Assembly: GCA_902800065.1 (NCBI GenBank)
Contig: CADCDE010000005.1
Coordinates: forward strand, 1-64,000
Direction: 5' to 3'
DNA from: an uncultured Ruminococcus sp.
GTDB lineage: Bacteria; Bacillota; Clostridia; Oscillospirales; Acutalibacteraceae
Length of the DNA stretch: 64,000 nt
Shown: positions 49,164-59,456 of the stretch, in pieces
How positions within the stretch are numbered: the stretch's first letter is position 1
Layout of the letters: every line of letters starts with the position of its first letter
Notes under the pieces: model-generated
Database searches by the model: none
What the model saw: only the letters and a program-made list of their open reading frames with translations
What the model was told of the DNA's origin: nothing
Program-made: the position numbers and the translations under genes

Positions 49164-50297
49164 ATGATACAGTTTGAGGAATTAAGATTGAAACTTGAAG
49201 AATTGGAGCCCGATATAAAAGACCTTGCCAATGCACTTGGTCTTGATAAACTGAAAATGGAAATAGAACAGCTTGAACAGAGGGCAGCACAGCCTGGATT
49301 TTGGGATGATGCGGAAAATTCACAGAAAATTCTTCAAAAAACAGGAGCTTTGAAGAATAAAGTGGAAGCGTATGATAATCTGGTATCAGCTTATGACGAT
49401 ACACTTGCACTGATAGAACTTGCAAATGAAGAGGAAGATATTTCACTTTTGGATGAAGCACAGAGTGAGTTTGACAGGGTGAAGAATGACCTTGATGCAC
49501 AGCGTTTGCAGACACTGCTTACTGGAGAATATGATGCCAAGAATGCAATTCTGACATTCCATGCAGGTGCAGGCGGTACAGAGGCACAGGACTGGGCTGA
49601 AATGCTGTATAGAATGTACTGTCACTGGGCAGAAAGACATAACTTCAAGGTCAAGGAGGTAGATTATCTTGACGGTGAAGAAGCAGGTCTGAAAAGTGCG
49701 GTGCTTTTGATAGAGGGCGAAAATGCCTATGGATATTTAAAGAGTGAATCGGGAGTGCACAGACTTGTAAGAGTATCGCCTTTTGATGCATCGGGAAGAA
49801 GACACACCTCATTTGCATCACTTGAGGTAATGCCTGAAATAGATAATACGATAAATATAGAGATACGTCCCGAGGATATAAAAATGGATGTGTACAGGGC
49901 AAGCGGTGCAGGCGGTCAAAAGGTCAATAAAACGTCATCTGCAGTACGTCTGACACATATTCCGACAGGTATAGTAGTTGCATCACAGGTTGAAAGAAGC
50001 CAGTATCAAAACAGGGATATGGCAATGACAATGCTCAAATCCAAACTCATTGAGATAAAAGAGAGAGAGCATCTCGAAAAGATAGAAGATATCAAGGGTG
50101 TTCAGAAGGAGATCGCATGGGGAGCACAGATACGTTCCTATGTTTTCATGCCTTATACAATGGTAAAAGACCATAGAACAAGCTATGAAACGGGAAATAT
50201 CAATGCCGTGATGGACGGAGACCTTGACGGATTCATAAATGCGTATCTCAAAGCCGCAAGTCTCAATAAGCTGACAGAGGATTTTACAGAAGAATAA
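49164..50297 (+). CDS. prfB: Peptide chain release factor 2, without programmed frameshift
   Basis: A 377-residue release factor: AQPGFWDDAENSQ near the N-terminus, the stop-codon reading SPF loop in LVRVSPFDASGRRHTSFAS and the catalytic GGQ in ASGAGGQKVNKTSSAV. It recognises UGA and UAA. Most bacterial prfB genes need a +1 shift at CTTTGA after about 25 codons. Here codons 27-28 read CTT GAT in frame (49242-49247), so the shift site is absent and RF2 is made directly. Confidence 0.95.
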   Translation: MIQFEELRLKLEELEPDIKDLANALGLDKLKMEIEQLEQRAAQPGFWDDAENSQKILQKTGALKNKVEAYDNLVSAYDDTLALIELANEEEDISLLDEAQSEFDRVKNDLDAQRLQTLLTGEYDAKNAILTFHAGAGGTEAQDWAEMLYRMYCHWAERHNFKVKEVDYLDGEEAGLKSAVLLIEGENAYGYLKSESGVHRLVRVSPFDASGRRHTSFASLEVMPEIDNTINIEIRPEDIKMDVYRASGAGGQKVNKTSSAVRLTHIPTGIVVASQVERSQYQNRDMAMTMLKSKLIEIKEREHLEKIEDIKGVQKEIAWGAQIRSYVFMPYTMVKDHRTSYETGNINAVMDGDLDGFINAYLKAASLNKLTEDFTEE

Positions 50298-50305
50298 AAA
50301 AATTT

Positions 50306-50345
50306 TTGTGCATCGGATATGAAATTTATATTCGGTGCATTTAAT
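50306..50345 (+). terminator. Hairpin after prfB, weak terminator
   Basis: TGCATCGGATAT (50309-50320) pairs with ATATTCGGTGCA (50328-50339) using G-U pairs. Only a short T-rich tail follows, so termination may be partial. Confidence 0.45.
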
Positions 50346-50408
50346 ATACTAAAAATCGGACATCTATTGTTGTATAATGAATGTAAGAAAAAAGAGGAGG
50401 TATTTAAA

Positions 50409-51137
50409 ATGGCCGTTTATGTTATGTCGGATATTCACGGAGAATATGAAAAGTTTATTGAGGTTCTGGAAAAAATCACTCTGAAAGACAGTGATAAACT
50501 TTATATCCTTGGAGATACAATGGACAGAGGACCGCATCCCATGAAAGTATTGCTGAAAATGATGCAAATGCCTAATGTTATTCCGATAATAGGCAATCAT
50601 GAAGTGATGTTCATGGAATGTATGCCATTTTTGATGGGAGAGATAACGAAAGAATCGCTTGAAGCACTTGATGAACTTGATGCCGAGATTCTAGATAAGA
50701 TACTTACATGGCAGTACAACGGATTTTTGCCGACAATAAAGGAATTCAGAGGGCTTGACACGGAAAAGCAAAAGGATGTTCTTGATTATGTTGGGGAATT
50801 CACGGCTTATGAGGAGGTCACGGTGAACAGGGTAAACTATTTGTTAGTTCATGCGGGACTCGGAAATTTTTCGCCTGAAAAGGAATTGGATGATTATACA
50901 CTGGATGAGCTTGTATGGGAAAGAGCGGATTATGAAATGAAATATTTTGAAGATACTGTGATAGTTACAGGGCATACACCAACACAGCTTATATATGATA
51001 ATCCGAGAAAGGGATATATATACAGAAATAACAATAATATTGCAATTGACTGCGGAGCGTGTTTTGAGAACGGCAGACTTGCGGCAATTTGTCTTGACAC
51101 GGGTGAGGAATTTTATTCCTCGGATAAAAAATTATAA
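50409..51137 (+). CDS. Metallophosphoesterase (serine/threonine protein phosphatase or ApaH-like)
   Basis: A 242-residue phosphoesterase with the motif series SDIHGEYEKF, LGDTMDRGPHPM, IIGNHEVMFM and VTGHTPTQ, the metal ligands of the PPP/calcineurin-like family. These enzymes remove phosphate from proteins or cleave dinucleotide tetraphosphates. ATG 50409 has a full GAGGAGG site. The gene ends 16 bases before addB and may share its transcript. The target is not predictable. Confidence 0.88.
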   Translation: MAVYVMSDIHGEYEKFIEVLEKITLKDSDKLYILGDTMDRGPHPMKVLLKMMQMPNVIPIIGNHEVMFMECMPFLMGEITKESLEALDELDAEILDKILTWQYNGFLPTIKEFRGLDTEKQKDVLDYVGEFTAYEEVTVNRVNYLLVHAGLGNFSPEKELDDYTLDELVWERADYEMKYFEDTVIVTGHTPTQLIYDNPRKGYIYRNNNNIAIDCGACFENGRLAAICLDTGEEFYSSDKKL

Positions 51138-51153
51138 AGAGGGGGATAAATCA

Positions 51154-54100
51154 ATGATACAGTTTTTTTGCGGAAGAAACGGAAGCGGTAAGACATACAG
51201 GATATATGAGCAGATAAAAGCAGAAAAGGATTTGAAAAATGTTATCCTAATAGTACCCGACCAAAGCTCATTTCAGAATGAAAAAAGGATACTCAATGAA
51301 TTCGGGGCATCAAAGGCGGCTGAAATAAGGGTGTTCGGATTTGAGAGACTTTATGATAATCTTTCGGAAAAGTACGGTGAAGATACCAAAAAAAGGATAG
51401 ATGACGGAGCCAAGGGAGTTTTGATGAGTCTTGCAGCCGAGGCAGTTTCAGATAAATTGAATTTATATGTAAACAGAGTAAAAAAAGCTGACTTTGCAGA
51501 ACTGATGCTCTCAACGGTGGAAGAATACAAGCTGTGTGCAATAACGCCCGAAAAGCTGACGGAAACTGCTGAAAAGGTTTCAGATGAGCATTTGAAAGAA
51601 AAGCTGAAGGAAAGTGCGTTAATATATTCGGCATATGATGTGCTTCTTAATGAAGCCTATTCTGATCCGAGTGATGACTTGACAAGGCTGTATTTTATAC
51701 TGTGTGAGCATGATTTTTTCAGAGGCATGAGAGTATATATTGATTCATTTAACAGCTTTTCGGGACAGGAATCCAAAATTGTCGAAAAGATAATTGAACA
51801 GGCAGAGTATGTCGGGATAAGTCTCGGATTTGACGGTATGTCACTGAAAAATGCCGAAAATTCAATGTTCAAAGAGCAGTATATGACAATGAAAAAGATA
51901 TCTGCATTTGCAAACGAGAATAATATAAAAATAATGCCCACAGTGCATCTGAACGGTCAGTACAGATTCAGAAATCCTTCATTGAGTGCATTGGAGGAAA
52001 GTCTTTTCAGATTTGACGAAGACAAGTACGATTATGATGATAATGCCGTGAAGCTGTATGAGGCTGAAAGCGAATATGATGAGATACAGCAGACAGCACG
52101 AAATATATGTCAGCTTGTGAGGGAAGAAGGATTTTTATACAATGATGTAACAGTGATATGCCGTGATGCAGACAGATATAAGCAGATAATAGAATCTGAA
52201 TTTCCGAAGTATGATATACCGTTTTTTATGTCAGATAAAAAATCGCTTGAGGGCAATGCACTTATAAGACTGATACTTTCTGCATTTGACATAGTACATT
52301 CATCTTTTTCAACCGAAAGCATACTTACATTTTTGAAGACAGAATTGACGGATATATTACCCGAAGATGTATGTATACTTGAAAATTATGTATATATGTG
52401 GGATATAAAAGGCAAACGCTGGACAGAAAAATTTACGATGAGTCCTGACGGAAATGAATTTTCGGATGAAACGAAGCAGAGTGAGGCTGATCAGAGACTT
52501 GATGAGATAGAGGATATACGCAAAAGGGCAGTCAGACCGCTGACAGATTTTGCAGAGAATATAGCCAATGCAAAAAACGGAGGAGATATCTCAAAGAGCG
52601 TATATCAGCTTTTGAAGGATGTCAAAGCGGAGGAAAAGTTATATTATCTTATAAAGTGGTTTCATGATAACGGTGATATAAAGGCACAGGAAGCAGAAAT
52701 AAGGATATGGAACATCACAATAGACATACTTGATAAGATGTACAATATCCTTGTGAATAAAAAGATAGACAGCCGACGTTATGCCGAGCTTCTTAAAATG
52801 ATGATAAGAAAAAGTCCTATATCGGACATTCCGCAGACCTTGGACCAAGTTACGATAGGAATAGCAGGAAATCTCATATCCGAAGCTCCAAGGGCTGTAT
52901 TTGTGATAGGGGCTATGGAGGGAGTATTTCCGGCATCACCAACAGCAACAGGATTTTTCAGTGACAGTGAAAGAAGTGAACTGATAGGTCTTGAGCTTCC
53001 TCTGCATAATGCCTTGTATGACAAGTCCCTTCAGGAAAAATACAATGTTTATTCAGCACTGTCACTGTCCTCTGAGAAGCTGTTCATAAGCTGTCACATT
53101 TCAAACTTCAAGGGTGAACGTTTCGAGCCATCGGTAATATTCAGTGAGGTACAGTCGATATTGAAAAATGTGGATATAACAAGAAAAAGTATGCTGTCGG
53201 CTGAAGAAATATATTTCACAGAAAAACAGGGTTTTGAAGAATGTGCGTTGAAATGGAATGAAAATACATCAGAGTCAGCGACACTGAAGGAATATTTTTT
53301 GAATTCGGAAAAATTCAGGGATATATGTGTTTCGATAGACAGAGCAATAAAGGATGAACCCTACAGGATAAATGACAGGAAAAGAGCCAGGCAGCTTTTC
53401 GGAGAAAAAATACATCTTTCGGCATCTCAGGCAGAGGTATATTACAGTTGTCCTTTTGAGTATTTTTGTAGGTACGGTTTGCAGGTCTATCCGAGAAAGC
53501 GTGCAGTAATGAATCCGAGTATGTACGGAAGTGTAGTGCATTATGTTCTTGAAAATCTGCTTAAAGAGGAAAGCTTTGAGAATATAAGCAAATACAGTGA
53601 TGATCAGCTTGCAGAAGCCGTTGAAAAGCATATAGGCAATTATATAGAGGCAATAGGCGGAAAGAATGACCGCCTTGAAAGATTTATGGCACAGTTCGGT
53701 ATAATGGAAAAAAATCTTGTGATAGTTCTGAAAAGGCTGATAGATGAATTTGCCGTAAGCAGCTTTGTGCCTGAGAGCTTTGAACTGAAGATAGGTGGAG
53801 AAGCTCAGGATATCCCGGCATATAAATTGGATCTGCCCGGCGGAGAAAAGGTATATATAACAGGCAAGATCGACAGAGTGGATACTTATAAAAGAGGCAA
53901 TGAGAAGTATATAAGAATAGTGGATTATAAAACCGGTGATAAGACCTTTAAGCTGTCAGAGGTATATTATGGTCTCAATATGCAGATGCTTCTGTATCTT
54001 TCGGCAATAAAGAAAAATGGCAAGGAAAAATATTCCGAAAACGGAAAATATAAATTTGCACCGGCAGGGATATTATATATGCCATCAACCCCCGAATCAT

Positions 54101-54519
54101 CGGCAAAGGATTTCAACTCCGACAAGAACAGGGCAGAAAATTTAAATGATCAGCGTAAAAATTTCAAAATGAGCGGTCTTTTGATAAAAGATAAGGATAT
54201 TCTTCAAGCTATGGAGAAGAATATTGCAGGAATATATATTCCTGCAAGCGAAAATATTGACAAGTGCAAAAATCTTGTATCTCTTGAAGAATATGGAAAT
54301 ATATTTTCTTATATAGACAAGCAGTTCATAAAAATGGCAAAAAATCTTTTTGACGGAAATGTAGAGAGAAATCCCGTCAAGGTATCATTTGATGCGTGTG
54401 AATACTGTGATTACAAAAAAGTATGCGGATATGAGAAGGGCAAAAAGAGCAATGTGCTCATTCAGCTTGATAATGAAACGATATTGAAAAAAATGGCGGA
54501 GGATGAAGACAATGAGTGA
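51154..54519 (+). CDS. addB: ATP-dependent helicase/nuclease subunit B
   Basis: A 1121-residue AddB: N-terminal Walker A FCGRNGSGKTYRIYEQI, an inactivated helicase-like middle, the C-terminal nuclease with GKIDRVDTYK and RIVDYKTG, and iron-sulfur cysteines (SCPFEYFC, and CEYC..KKVC near the end). With AddA it forms the RecBCD-like complex that resects double-strand breaks and reads Chi. The ATG at 51154 has a GAGGGGG site; longer in-frame reading overlaps the phosphoesterase gene. It overlaps addA by eight bases. Confidence 0.95.
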   Translation: MIQFFCGRNGSGKTYRIYEQIKAEKDLKNVILIVPDQSSFQNEKRILNEFGASKAAEIRVFGFERLYDNLSEKYGEDTKKRIDDGAKGVLMSLAAEAVSDKLNLYVNRVKKADFAELMLSTVEEYKLCAITPEKLTETAEKVSDEHLKEKLKESALIYSAYDVLLNEAYSDPSDDLTRLYFILCEHDFFRGMRVYIDSFNSFSGQESKIVEKIIEQAEYVGISLGFDGMSLKNAENSMFKEQYMTMKKISAFANENNIKIMPTVHLNGQYRFRNPSLSALEESLFRFDEDKYDYDDNAVKLYEAESEYDEIQQTARNICQLVREEGFLYNDVTVICRDADRYKQIIESEFPKYDIPFFMSDKKSLEGNALIRLILSAFDIVHSSFSTESILTFLKTELTDILPEDVCILENYVYMWDIKGKRWTEKFTMSPDGNEFSDETKQSEADQRLDEIEDIRKRAVRPLTDFAENIANAKNGGDISKSVYQLLKDVKAEEKLYYLIKWFHDNGDIKAQEAEIRIWNITIDILDKMYNILVNKKIDSRRYAELLKMMIRKSPISDIPQTLDQVTIGIAGNLISEAPRAVFVIGAMEGVFPASPTATGFFSDSERSELIGLELPLHNALYDKSLQEKYNVYSALSLSSEKLFISCHISNFKGERFEPSVIFSEVQSILKNVDITRKSMLSAEEIYFTEKQGFEECALKWNENTSESATLKEYFLNSEKFRDICVSIDRAIKDEPYRINDRKRARQLFGEKIHLSASQAEVYYSCPFEYFCRYGLQVYPRKRAVMNPSMYGSVVHYVLENLLKEESFENISKYSDDQLAEAVEKHIGNYIEAIGGKNDRLERFMAQFGIMEKNLVIVLKRLIDEFAVSSFVPESFELKIGGEAQDIPAYKLDLPGGEKVYITGKIDRVDTYKRGNEKYIRIVDYKTGDKTFKLSEVYYGLNMQMLLYLSAIKKNGKEKYSENGKYKFAPAGILYMPSTPESSAKDFNSDKNRAENLNDQRKNFKMSGLLIKDKDILQAMEKNIAGIYIPASENIDKCKNLVSLEEYGNIFSYIDKQFIKMAKNLFDGNVERNPVKVSFDACEYCDYKKVCGYEKGKKSNVLIQLDNETILKKMAEDEDNE

Positions 54520-57500
54520 GATGAGATTCACAGCCGCACAGCAGAATGCCATAGATGCACAGGGCGGTTCGGTGATAGTATCGGCAGCGGCAGGCTCCGG
54601 AAAAACAAGAGTCCTTGTTCAGAGAGTAATAAAGATGCTGACAGATGAAAATGCTCCTGTAGCGGCAGACAGACTTCTGATAGTTACATTTACAAATGCA
54701 GCGGCAGATGAAATGAAGAAGCGTATAATGTCAGCGATAGAAGCACTTATAAATGAACAGCCCGAAAATATGTTTTTACGCCGACAGCAGATATTGCTTT
54801 CAAATGCCGATATATGCACGATACACAGTTTCTGCAGCAGGATACTGAGAGAAAATTTCTTTTTGCTCGATATAGATCAGGATTTCAGGATAGCACAGGA
54901 TACAGAGCTGATAGTAATGAAATACCGTATAATGTCGGATATAATCGAAGAAAAATATAAAGAGAATACAAAGGCATTTTCACTGCTCAGTGCAATGTTT
55001 TCGGGTGCAAAAAGCGACCAGAAGCTCGAAAAAACCCTTCTTGAGATATATTCAAAGAGCAATTCCCATGCTGATGTGAATAAATGGCTTGACGCTTCCG
55101 CAAAGCTGTATGATCCGAATACAGACCTTGAAGACAGCATATTTGCACAGATAGCTTATGATATTCTCGAAAAGTCGGTAAAATATTTTGATATGATGCT
55201 TGAGTCGGCAGATGCGGTCATATCACGCAATGACAAAGCATTCTGTACGGGCAGTGAGACCTGCGGAGAGAAAAAATATGAATATCTTTCGGGATTTGTT
55301 GCAAAGCTGTCAAGACTTGCCGAGGAGAGAGACTGGAACAAGATATCGGAGCATATCACATCTTTCCAGTCAAAGAAATATCTTCCTCCGAAAAGCAAAA
55401 AGAATCCTGTATCGTCAAGTGAGCTTCAGACTGTCAAGATAAGCTTTAAGAATATAGACAGTGAGATAAAAAATAAACTGACGCCTGTTTTCGGCATTAC
55501 CAAGGAAATATATAAGAGCGATACGGAAACGGTATATCCTGCAGTATGCTGTATGTGTGATATAATAAAAGAGTTTTCAAAGAGATTCTTTGAGAAGAAA
55601 AAAGAAAAAGGAATGCTTGACTTTTCAGACCTTGAGCATTTGACATATAAATTGCTCAAAGATGAAAACTCAGACGAAAAAAGTGAACTGGCAAAGACTA
55701 TTTCATCAAGATATGATGCTGTCATGATAGATGAATTTCAGGATACCAATGAGATACAGGACAGGATATTCAGATATGTTTCGAGAGATGAAAAAAATAT
55801 GTTTGTAGTCGGTGATGTCAAGCAGAGCATATATCGTTTCAGAGAGGCAATGCCAGAAATATTCAAGGAAAGGCGAAACCGTTCTGTTATGTACAACAGT
55901 GAAAAGCCTGTATTCCCGTCGTGCATAATCCTTGACAAGAATTTCCGAAGCAGGGAGAATATAATAAACAGTGTAAACTATGTATTCGGTGCGATAATGT
56001 CGGAATATGTCGGTGAGATAGAATACAATGACAATGAAAAGCTGACAGTAGGAGCATCATATCCTTCAAGTGACTGCTCGGAAACCGAGATACATATCGT
56101 TGATGCAGGCAGTGGCAATGATGATGACAGGAACGAATATGAAAAAGAGGCTTTTTATATAGCCAAGATAATAAAAAAGATGATAGCAGACGGTATGCAG
56201 ATATGTGAAGACGGTAAGATGCGTGATGCAAAATACGGAGATTTCTGCATCCTGATGAGATATCTGAAAGGACATTCTCAGGAATATTCTGATATAATGA
56301 ACAATGCAGGAGTGCCGACCTATGTAGACCAGTCATACAGTCTCTTTGACTGTTATGAGGTAAATATGATATTGTCATTTCTGAAGGCAGTGGATAACAG
56401 ACTTCTGGATATTCCCATGCTTGCGGTCATGATAAGCCCTGTTTTCGGCTTTACACCTGATGATCTTGCATATCTGAAGATAAATTTCAAGCCTAAGCAT
56501 ATATATTCAAAAATATATTTATGTTCAGGCGTAGGTGACGATGAGACTGAAAATAAGATCAGGAATGAGCTGGAGAAAAAATGTGAAGATTTCATCGAAT
56601 TTATGGAAAGATTCAGGAAACTGTCGGTAACATTGAGCATAAGTGAGCTTGCAGAGAGTTTTCTTGAGCAGACAGGATATACTTCAATAGTAAGTGCCAT
56701 GTCAAACGGTGATGTCAGGGTAAAAAATATCCGCAAGCTGATGAGCTTTATAAGAGATTACGAAAACGGTTCAAAAGGCAGTTTGTCTGATTTTATAAGA
56801 CATATCTCTTATCTTGAGGAGAGTGAAACGGATATAACGGTAGACGATACAGAGCCTGAAAATTCCGTTAAGATAATGAGTATACATCATTCAAAGGGAC
56901 TTGAATTTCCTGTATGTATAATGGCAGGCATGAATATGACCGGAAACAGGATACCGCCGGAGGTCTATTGCCATAAAACATTAGGCTTCGGAATGAAGCT
57001 GACAGAGCCTGAAACAATGTTCAAGTATAATACACTGCAGAGAAATATAATAAAGCAGTCAGTCGAGCGTGAAGAACTGAGTGAGGCAATGAGAATATTG
57101 TATGTTGCAATGACAAGAGCAAGGGAAAAACTGATTGCCGTCATTACCGTCAATTCAAAAAAAGAGGACGGTTTAAGTAAAAAGCTGAAAGAAACGGCAT
57201 CATTGGTGAAGGTTGATAATAATAGGATAGATGAGCATTGCGTTGAGAATGCAAAGACTCTCGGAAACTGGATATTGATGTGTGCAATGGCACATCCGAT
57301 GATGACGGAATTAAGGGAAGATGCAGGGGCAGAGGATACAGAAACAATAAAAACGGATTCCTTATGGAAATATGTTAAAGGAAAATGTATTGATACGGAT
57401 GATAAAGAGGAGAGTTCAGAGTCTTCAAAGGTTGAATATGACAGGGAATTTCTTGAATTTCTTAAGGAGAGGTTTGTACAGAAGTATAAATATCAGGCAA

Positions 57501-58108
57501 GAACAGAAATACCTTCAAAGGTCTCTGCATCTGCACTTGCACACAATGATACGGACAGCTTCCATATAATACTGTCAAGACCGCTGTTTACTCAGGAAAA
57601 TAATATGACAGGGGCAGAAAAAGGTACAGCGATGCATAAATTCCTGCAGTATTCTGATTTCTCAAAGCTGACAAAATCTCCTGAACAGGAAAAATTGCGT
57701 CTGTTAAATTCGGGAAAGCTGTCCAAAGAAGAATTTGACTGCATAAGTGAAGATGATATCATCAAATTCACCGGAAGTAAAACATATGAATATATTACAA
57801 ATGCTGAAAGGGCAGAAAAGGAATATAGATTTACCGTGAATATATCCGCTGAGGATATCGGAGAAAAATATTCAGGCAGTAAAGATGCAGTTCTTCTTCA
57901 GGGTGCAATGGATTGTCTTGTGATAAACAGTGATGGAATGATATTGATAGACTACAAGACTGATAAAGTCAAATATTTGTCTCAGCTTAAAACAAGATAT
58001 AAAAAGCAGCTTGATCTGTATAAGAATGCGGCTGAACAGATATTTGGAAAGCCCGTTATCAAATGTCTGATATATTCGACAAGACTCGGAGAGGAAATAG
58101 AAGTTTAA
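54512..58108 (+). CDS. addA: ATP-dependent helicase/nuclease subunit A
   Basis: A 1198-residue UvrD-like helicase-nuclease: Q-motif FTAAQQNAI, Walker A VSAAAGSGKTRVLVQRV, FTNAAADEMKKRI, Walker B VMIDEFQDTN, VGDVKQSIYRFREAMP, SIHHSKGLEFPVCI and the nuclease motif QGAMDCL...LIDYKTDK. It unwinds and degrades broken DNA ends with AddB. ATG 54512 is nine bases after a GGAGG site; the ATG at 54503 touches that site. Confidence 0.96.
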   Translation: MSEMRFTAAQQNAIDAQGGSVIVSAAAGSGKTRVLVQRVIKMLTDENAPVAADRLLIVTFTNAAADEMKKRIMSAIEALINEQPENMFLRRQQILLSNADICTIHSFCSRILRENFFLLDIDQDFRIAQDTELIVMKYRIMSDIIEEKYKENTKAFSLLSAMFSGAKSDQKLEKTLLEIYSKSNSHADVNKWLDASAKLYDPNTDLEDSIFAQIAYDILEKSVKYFDMMLESADAVISRNDKAFCTGSETCGEKKYEYLSGFVAKLSRLAEERDWNKISEHITSFQSKKYLPPKSKKNPVSSSELQTVKISFKNIDSEIKNKLTPVFGITKEIYKSDTETVYPAVCCMCDIIKEFSKRFFEKKKEKGMLDFSDLEHLTYKLLKDENSDEKSELAKTISSRYDAVMIDEFQDTNEIQDRIFRYVSRDEKNMFVVGDVKQSIYRFREAMPEIFKERRNRSVMYNSEKPVFPSCIILDKNFRSRENIINSVNYVFGAIMSEYVGEIEYNDNEKLTVGASYPSSDCSETEIHIVDAGSGNDDDRNEYEKEAFYIAKIIKKMIADGMQICEDGKMRDAKYGDFCILMRYLKGHSQEYSDIMNNAGVPTYVDQSYSLFDCYEVNMILSFLKAVDNRLLDIPMLAVMISPVFGFTPDDLAYLKINFKPKHIYSKIYLCSGVGDDETENKIRNELEKKCEDFIEFMERFRKLSVTLSISELAESFLEQTGYTSIVSAMSNGDVRVKNIRKLMSFIRDYENGSKGSLSDFIRHISYLEESETDITVDDTEPENSVKIMSIHHSKGLEFPVCIMAGMNMTGNRIPPEVYCHKTLGFGMKLTEPETMFKYNTLQRNIIKQSVEREELSEAMRILYVAMTRAREKLIAVITVNSKKEDGLSKKLKETASLVKVDNNRIDEHCVENAKTLGNWILMCAMAHPMMTELREDAGAEDTETIKTDSLWKYVKGKCIDTDDKEESSESSKVEYDREFLEFLKERFVQKYKYQARTEIPSKVSASALAHNDTDSFHIILSRPLFTQENNMTGAEKGTAMHKFLQYSDFSKLTKSPEQEKLRLLNSGKLSKEEFDCISEDDIIKFTGSKTYEYITNAERAEKEYRFTVNISAEDIGEKYSGSKDAVLLQGAMDCLVINSDGMILIDYKTDKVKYLSQLKTRYKKQLDLYKNAAEQIFGKPVIKCLIYSTRLGEEIEV

Positions 58109-58171
58109 AACAAACATAAAAATTTGCCGCTGTTCATATTTATGTATAAAAAAATCGGGAGTGGACGGCAA

Positions 58172-58717
58172 ATGGACTATGTTTCGGCAGCAGGACTTGG
58201 TACGGCACTTGCAATGGATGCAATGGCAGTGTCGATAACCTGCGGAATGAACGGAAGAAATAAAAAAACAGCGTTTCTTACGGCATTTTTATTCGGGGCT
58301 TTTCAGATGGCTATGCCTGTTTTGGGATGGAGTATAGGAAAAGTCGGCAGTGACATGATAGCGGCATTCGACAATACAGCGGCTTTTGTGATACTTGTAT
58401 TTTTGGGAGTGAAAATGCTCATCGACTCAAAGAGACAGGATAATATCATTGGAGTTAAGGTTAAAGATATTATTATCCTGGCTGTCGCAACGAGTATAGA
58501 TGCCCTTGCTTCGGGTATAACGCTGCCTGTATCCGTAAAGGCAGATACACCGCTGTATATGCTTGAAGCGGTGCTTATAATAGGAACTATAACATTTATA
58601 TTGTCATTATCCGGATATATTATCGGGAACAGATTCAAAAATGCTAAACCTGTATGTGCAGGTGTAGCAGGAGGTATAATGCTTATACTCATAGGAGTGA
58701 AAACTCTTTTTTGCTGA
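58172..58717 (+). CDS. mntP: Manganese efflux pump MntP
   Basis: A 181-residue protein with six TM helices in two repeats: ALAMDAMAVSITCGM and VATSIDALASGITLPV carry the paired Asp motifs of the MntP family. It exports Mn2+. The ATG has a GGGAGTGG site. The space before it is only 63 bases, too short for a full yybP-ykoY Mn riboswitch. Confidence 0.92.
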   Translation: MDYVSAAGLGTALAMDAMAVSITCGMNGRNKKTAFLTAFLFGAFQMAMPVLGWSIGKVGSDMIAAFDNTAAFVILVFLGVKMLIDSKRQDNIIGVKVKDIIILAVATSIDALASGITLPVSVKADTPLYMLEAVLIIGTITFILSLSGYIIGNRFKNAKPVCAGVAGGIMLILIGVKTLFC

Positions 58718-58738
58718 AATCATTGACCAAATCAGACA

Positions 58739-58763
58739 TCTCCGTATATTATGTGTACGGAGG
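58739..58763 (+). promoter_or_regulatory. Hairpin enclosing the yunB ribosome site
   Basis: CATCTCCGTA (58738-58746) can pair with TACGGAGGTG (58756-58765), and the GGAGG of the latter is the yunB ribosome site 11 bases before its ATG. The stem would hide the site. Confidence 0.5.
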
Positions 58764-58774
58764 TGTTTTGCGTT

Positions 58775-59404
58775 ATGACAGTGAGGAGAAAAAGAAGAAA
58801 AAGTAAATTTCATTTCATATTCTTTTTAATGCTTGTTATTTTTATATCTTCCCTGATATTCCTTGAATGTCGTATAAAGCCCATTGTAGGTGGATTTGCA
58901 GAGGTCAGTGCAAAATCGCTGGCAACAGAGGCTATAAACAGGAGTATCATGGAAATTTTAGACGAAACAAATATAAGCTGTGAGAACTTGGAAACTGTCA
59001 CATATTCAAATACAAACAGGATAACATCCATAAATTCCAATACGATAACAGCGAATAAACTGAAAAGTAAGATAACCTTGAGGGTACAAAAAAATCTCAG
59101 TGATATAAACAACAGAAAAATAAATATCCCGATAGGCAGTATAATAGGCGGAGAGCTTATGCAGGGCAGAGGTTTTTCAGTTCCCCTGAATATTTCTGTT
59201 TCGGGTAATATAAACAGTGATTTTGTCAGTGAATTTGAGCAGGGCGGTATAAATCAGACGGTACATAAATTATCGGTGAAGGTAATTGCCGAACTGACGG
59301 TAAGGCTTCCTACAGGTACAGCAAAAACAACTGTTGAAACAAGTGTTTTGGTAGGTGAAACTGTGATAGTAGGGGAAGTGCCTTCGGGAATGCTGTTGAG
59401 ATGA
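58775..59404 (+). CDS. yunB: Sporulation protein YunB
   Basis: A 209-residue protein with a basic N-terminus, one TM helix (KFHFIFFLMLVIFISSLIFL) and the YunB pattern: GGFAEVSAKSLATEAINRSI, IGSIIGGELMQGRG and VETSVLVGETVIVGEVP. In Bacillus it is a sigma-E gene of uncertain role in spore formation. ATG 58775 is preferred over an in-frame GTG upstream because of the ribosome site. Confidence 0.92.
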   Translation: MTVRRKRRKSKFHFIFFLMLVIFISSLIFLECRIKPIVGGFAEVSAKSLATEAINRSIMEILDETNISCENLETVTYSNTNRITSINSNTITANKLKSKITLRVQKNLSDINNRKINIPIGSIIGGELMQGRGFSVPLNISVSGNINSDFVSEFEQGGINQTVHKLSVKVIAELTVRLPTGTAKTTVETSVLVGETVIVGEVPSGMLLR

Positions 59405-59417
59405 AAAAATTTTTCGG

Positions 59418-59446
59418 TTGAATATGTTCGGAAAATATGTTATGAT
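59418..59446 (+). promoter_or_regulatory. Sigma-A promoter for miaB, upstream of a type C element
   Basis: TTGAAT at 59418-59423, 17 bases and TATGAT at 59441-59446. The following 100 bases are the type C repeat, so it would be part of the leader. Confidence 0.6.
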
Positions 59447-59456
59447 TATCTAAAAA

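Noticed and set aside
49164..49250. A programmed frameshift in prfB
   Set aside because: The reading frame is continuous and the CTTTGA site is replaced by CTTGAT.
58109..58171. A manganese riboswitch before mntP
   Set aside because: Only 63 bases are available and no matching structure is visible.
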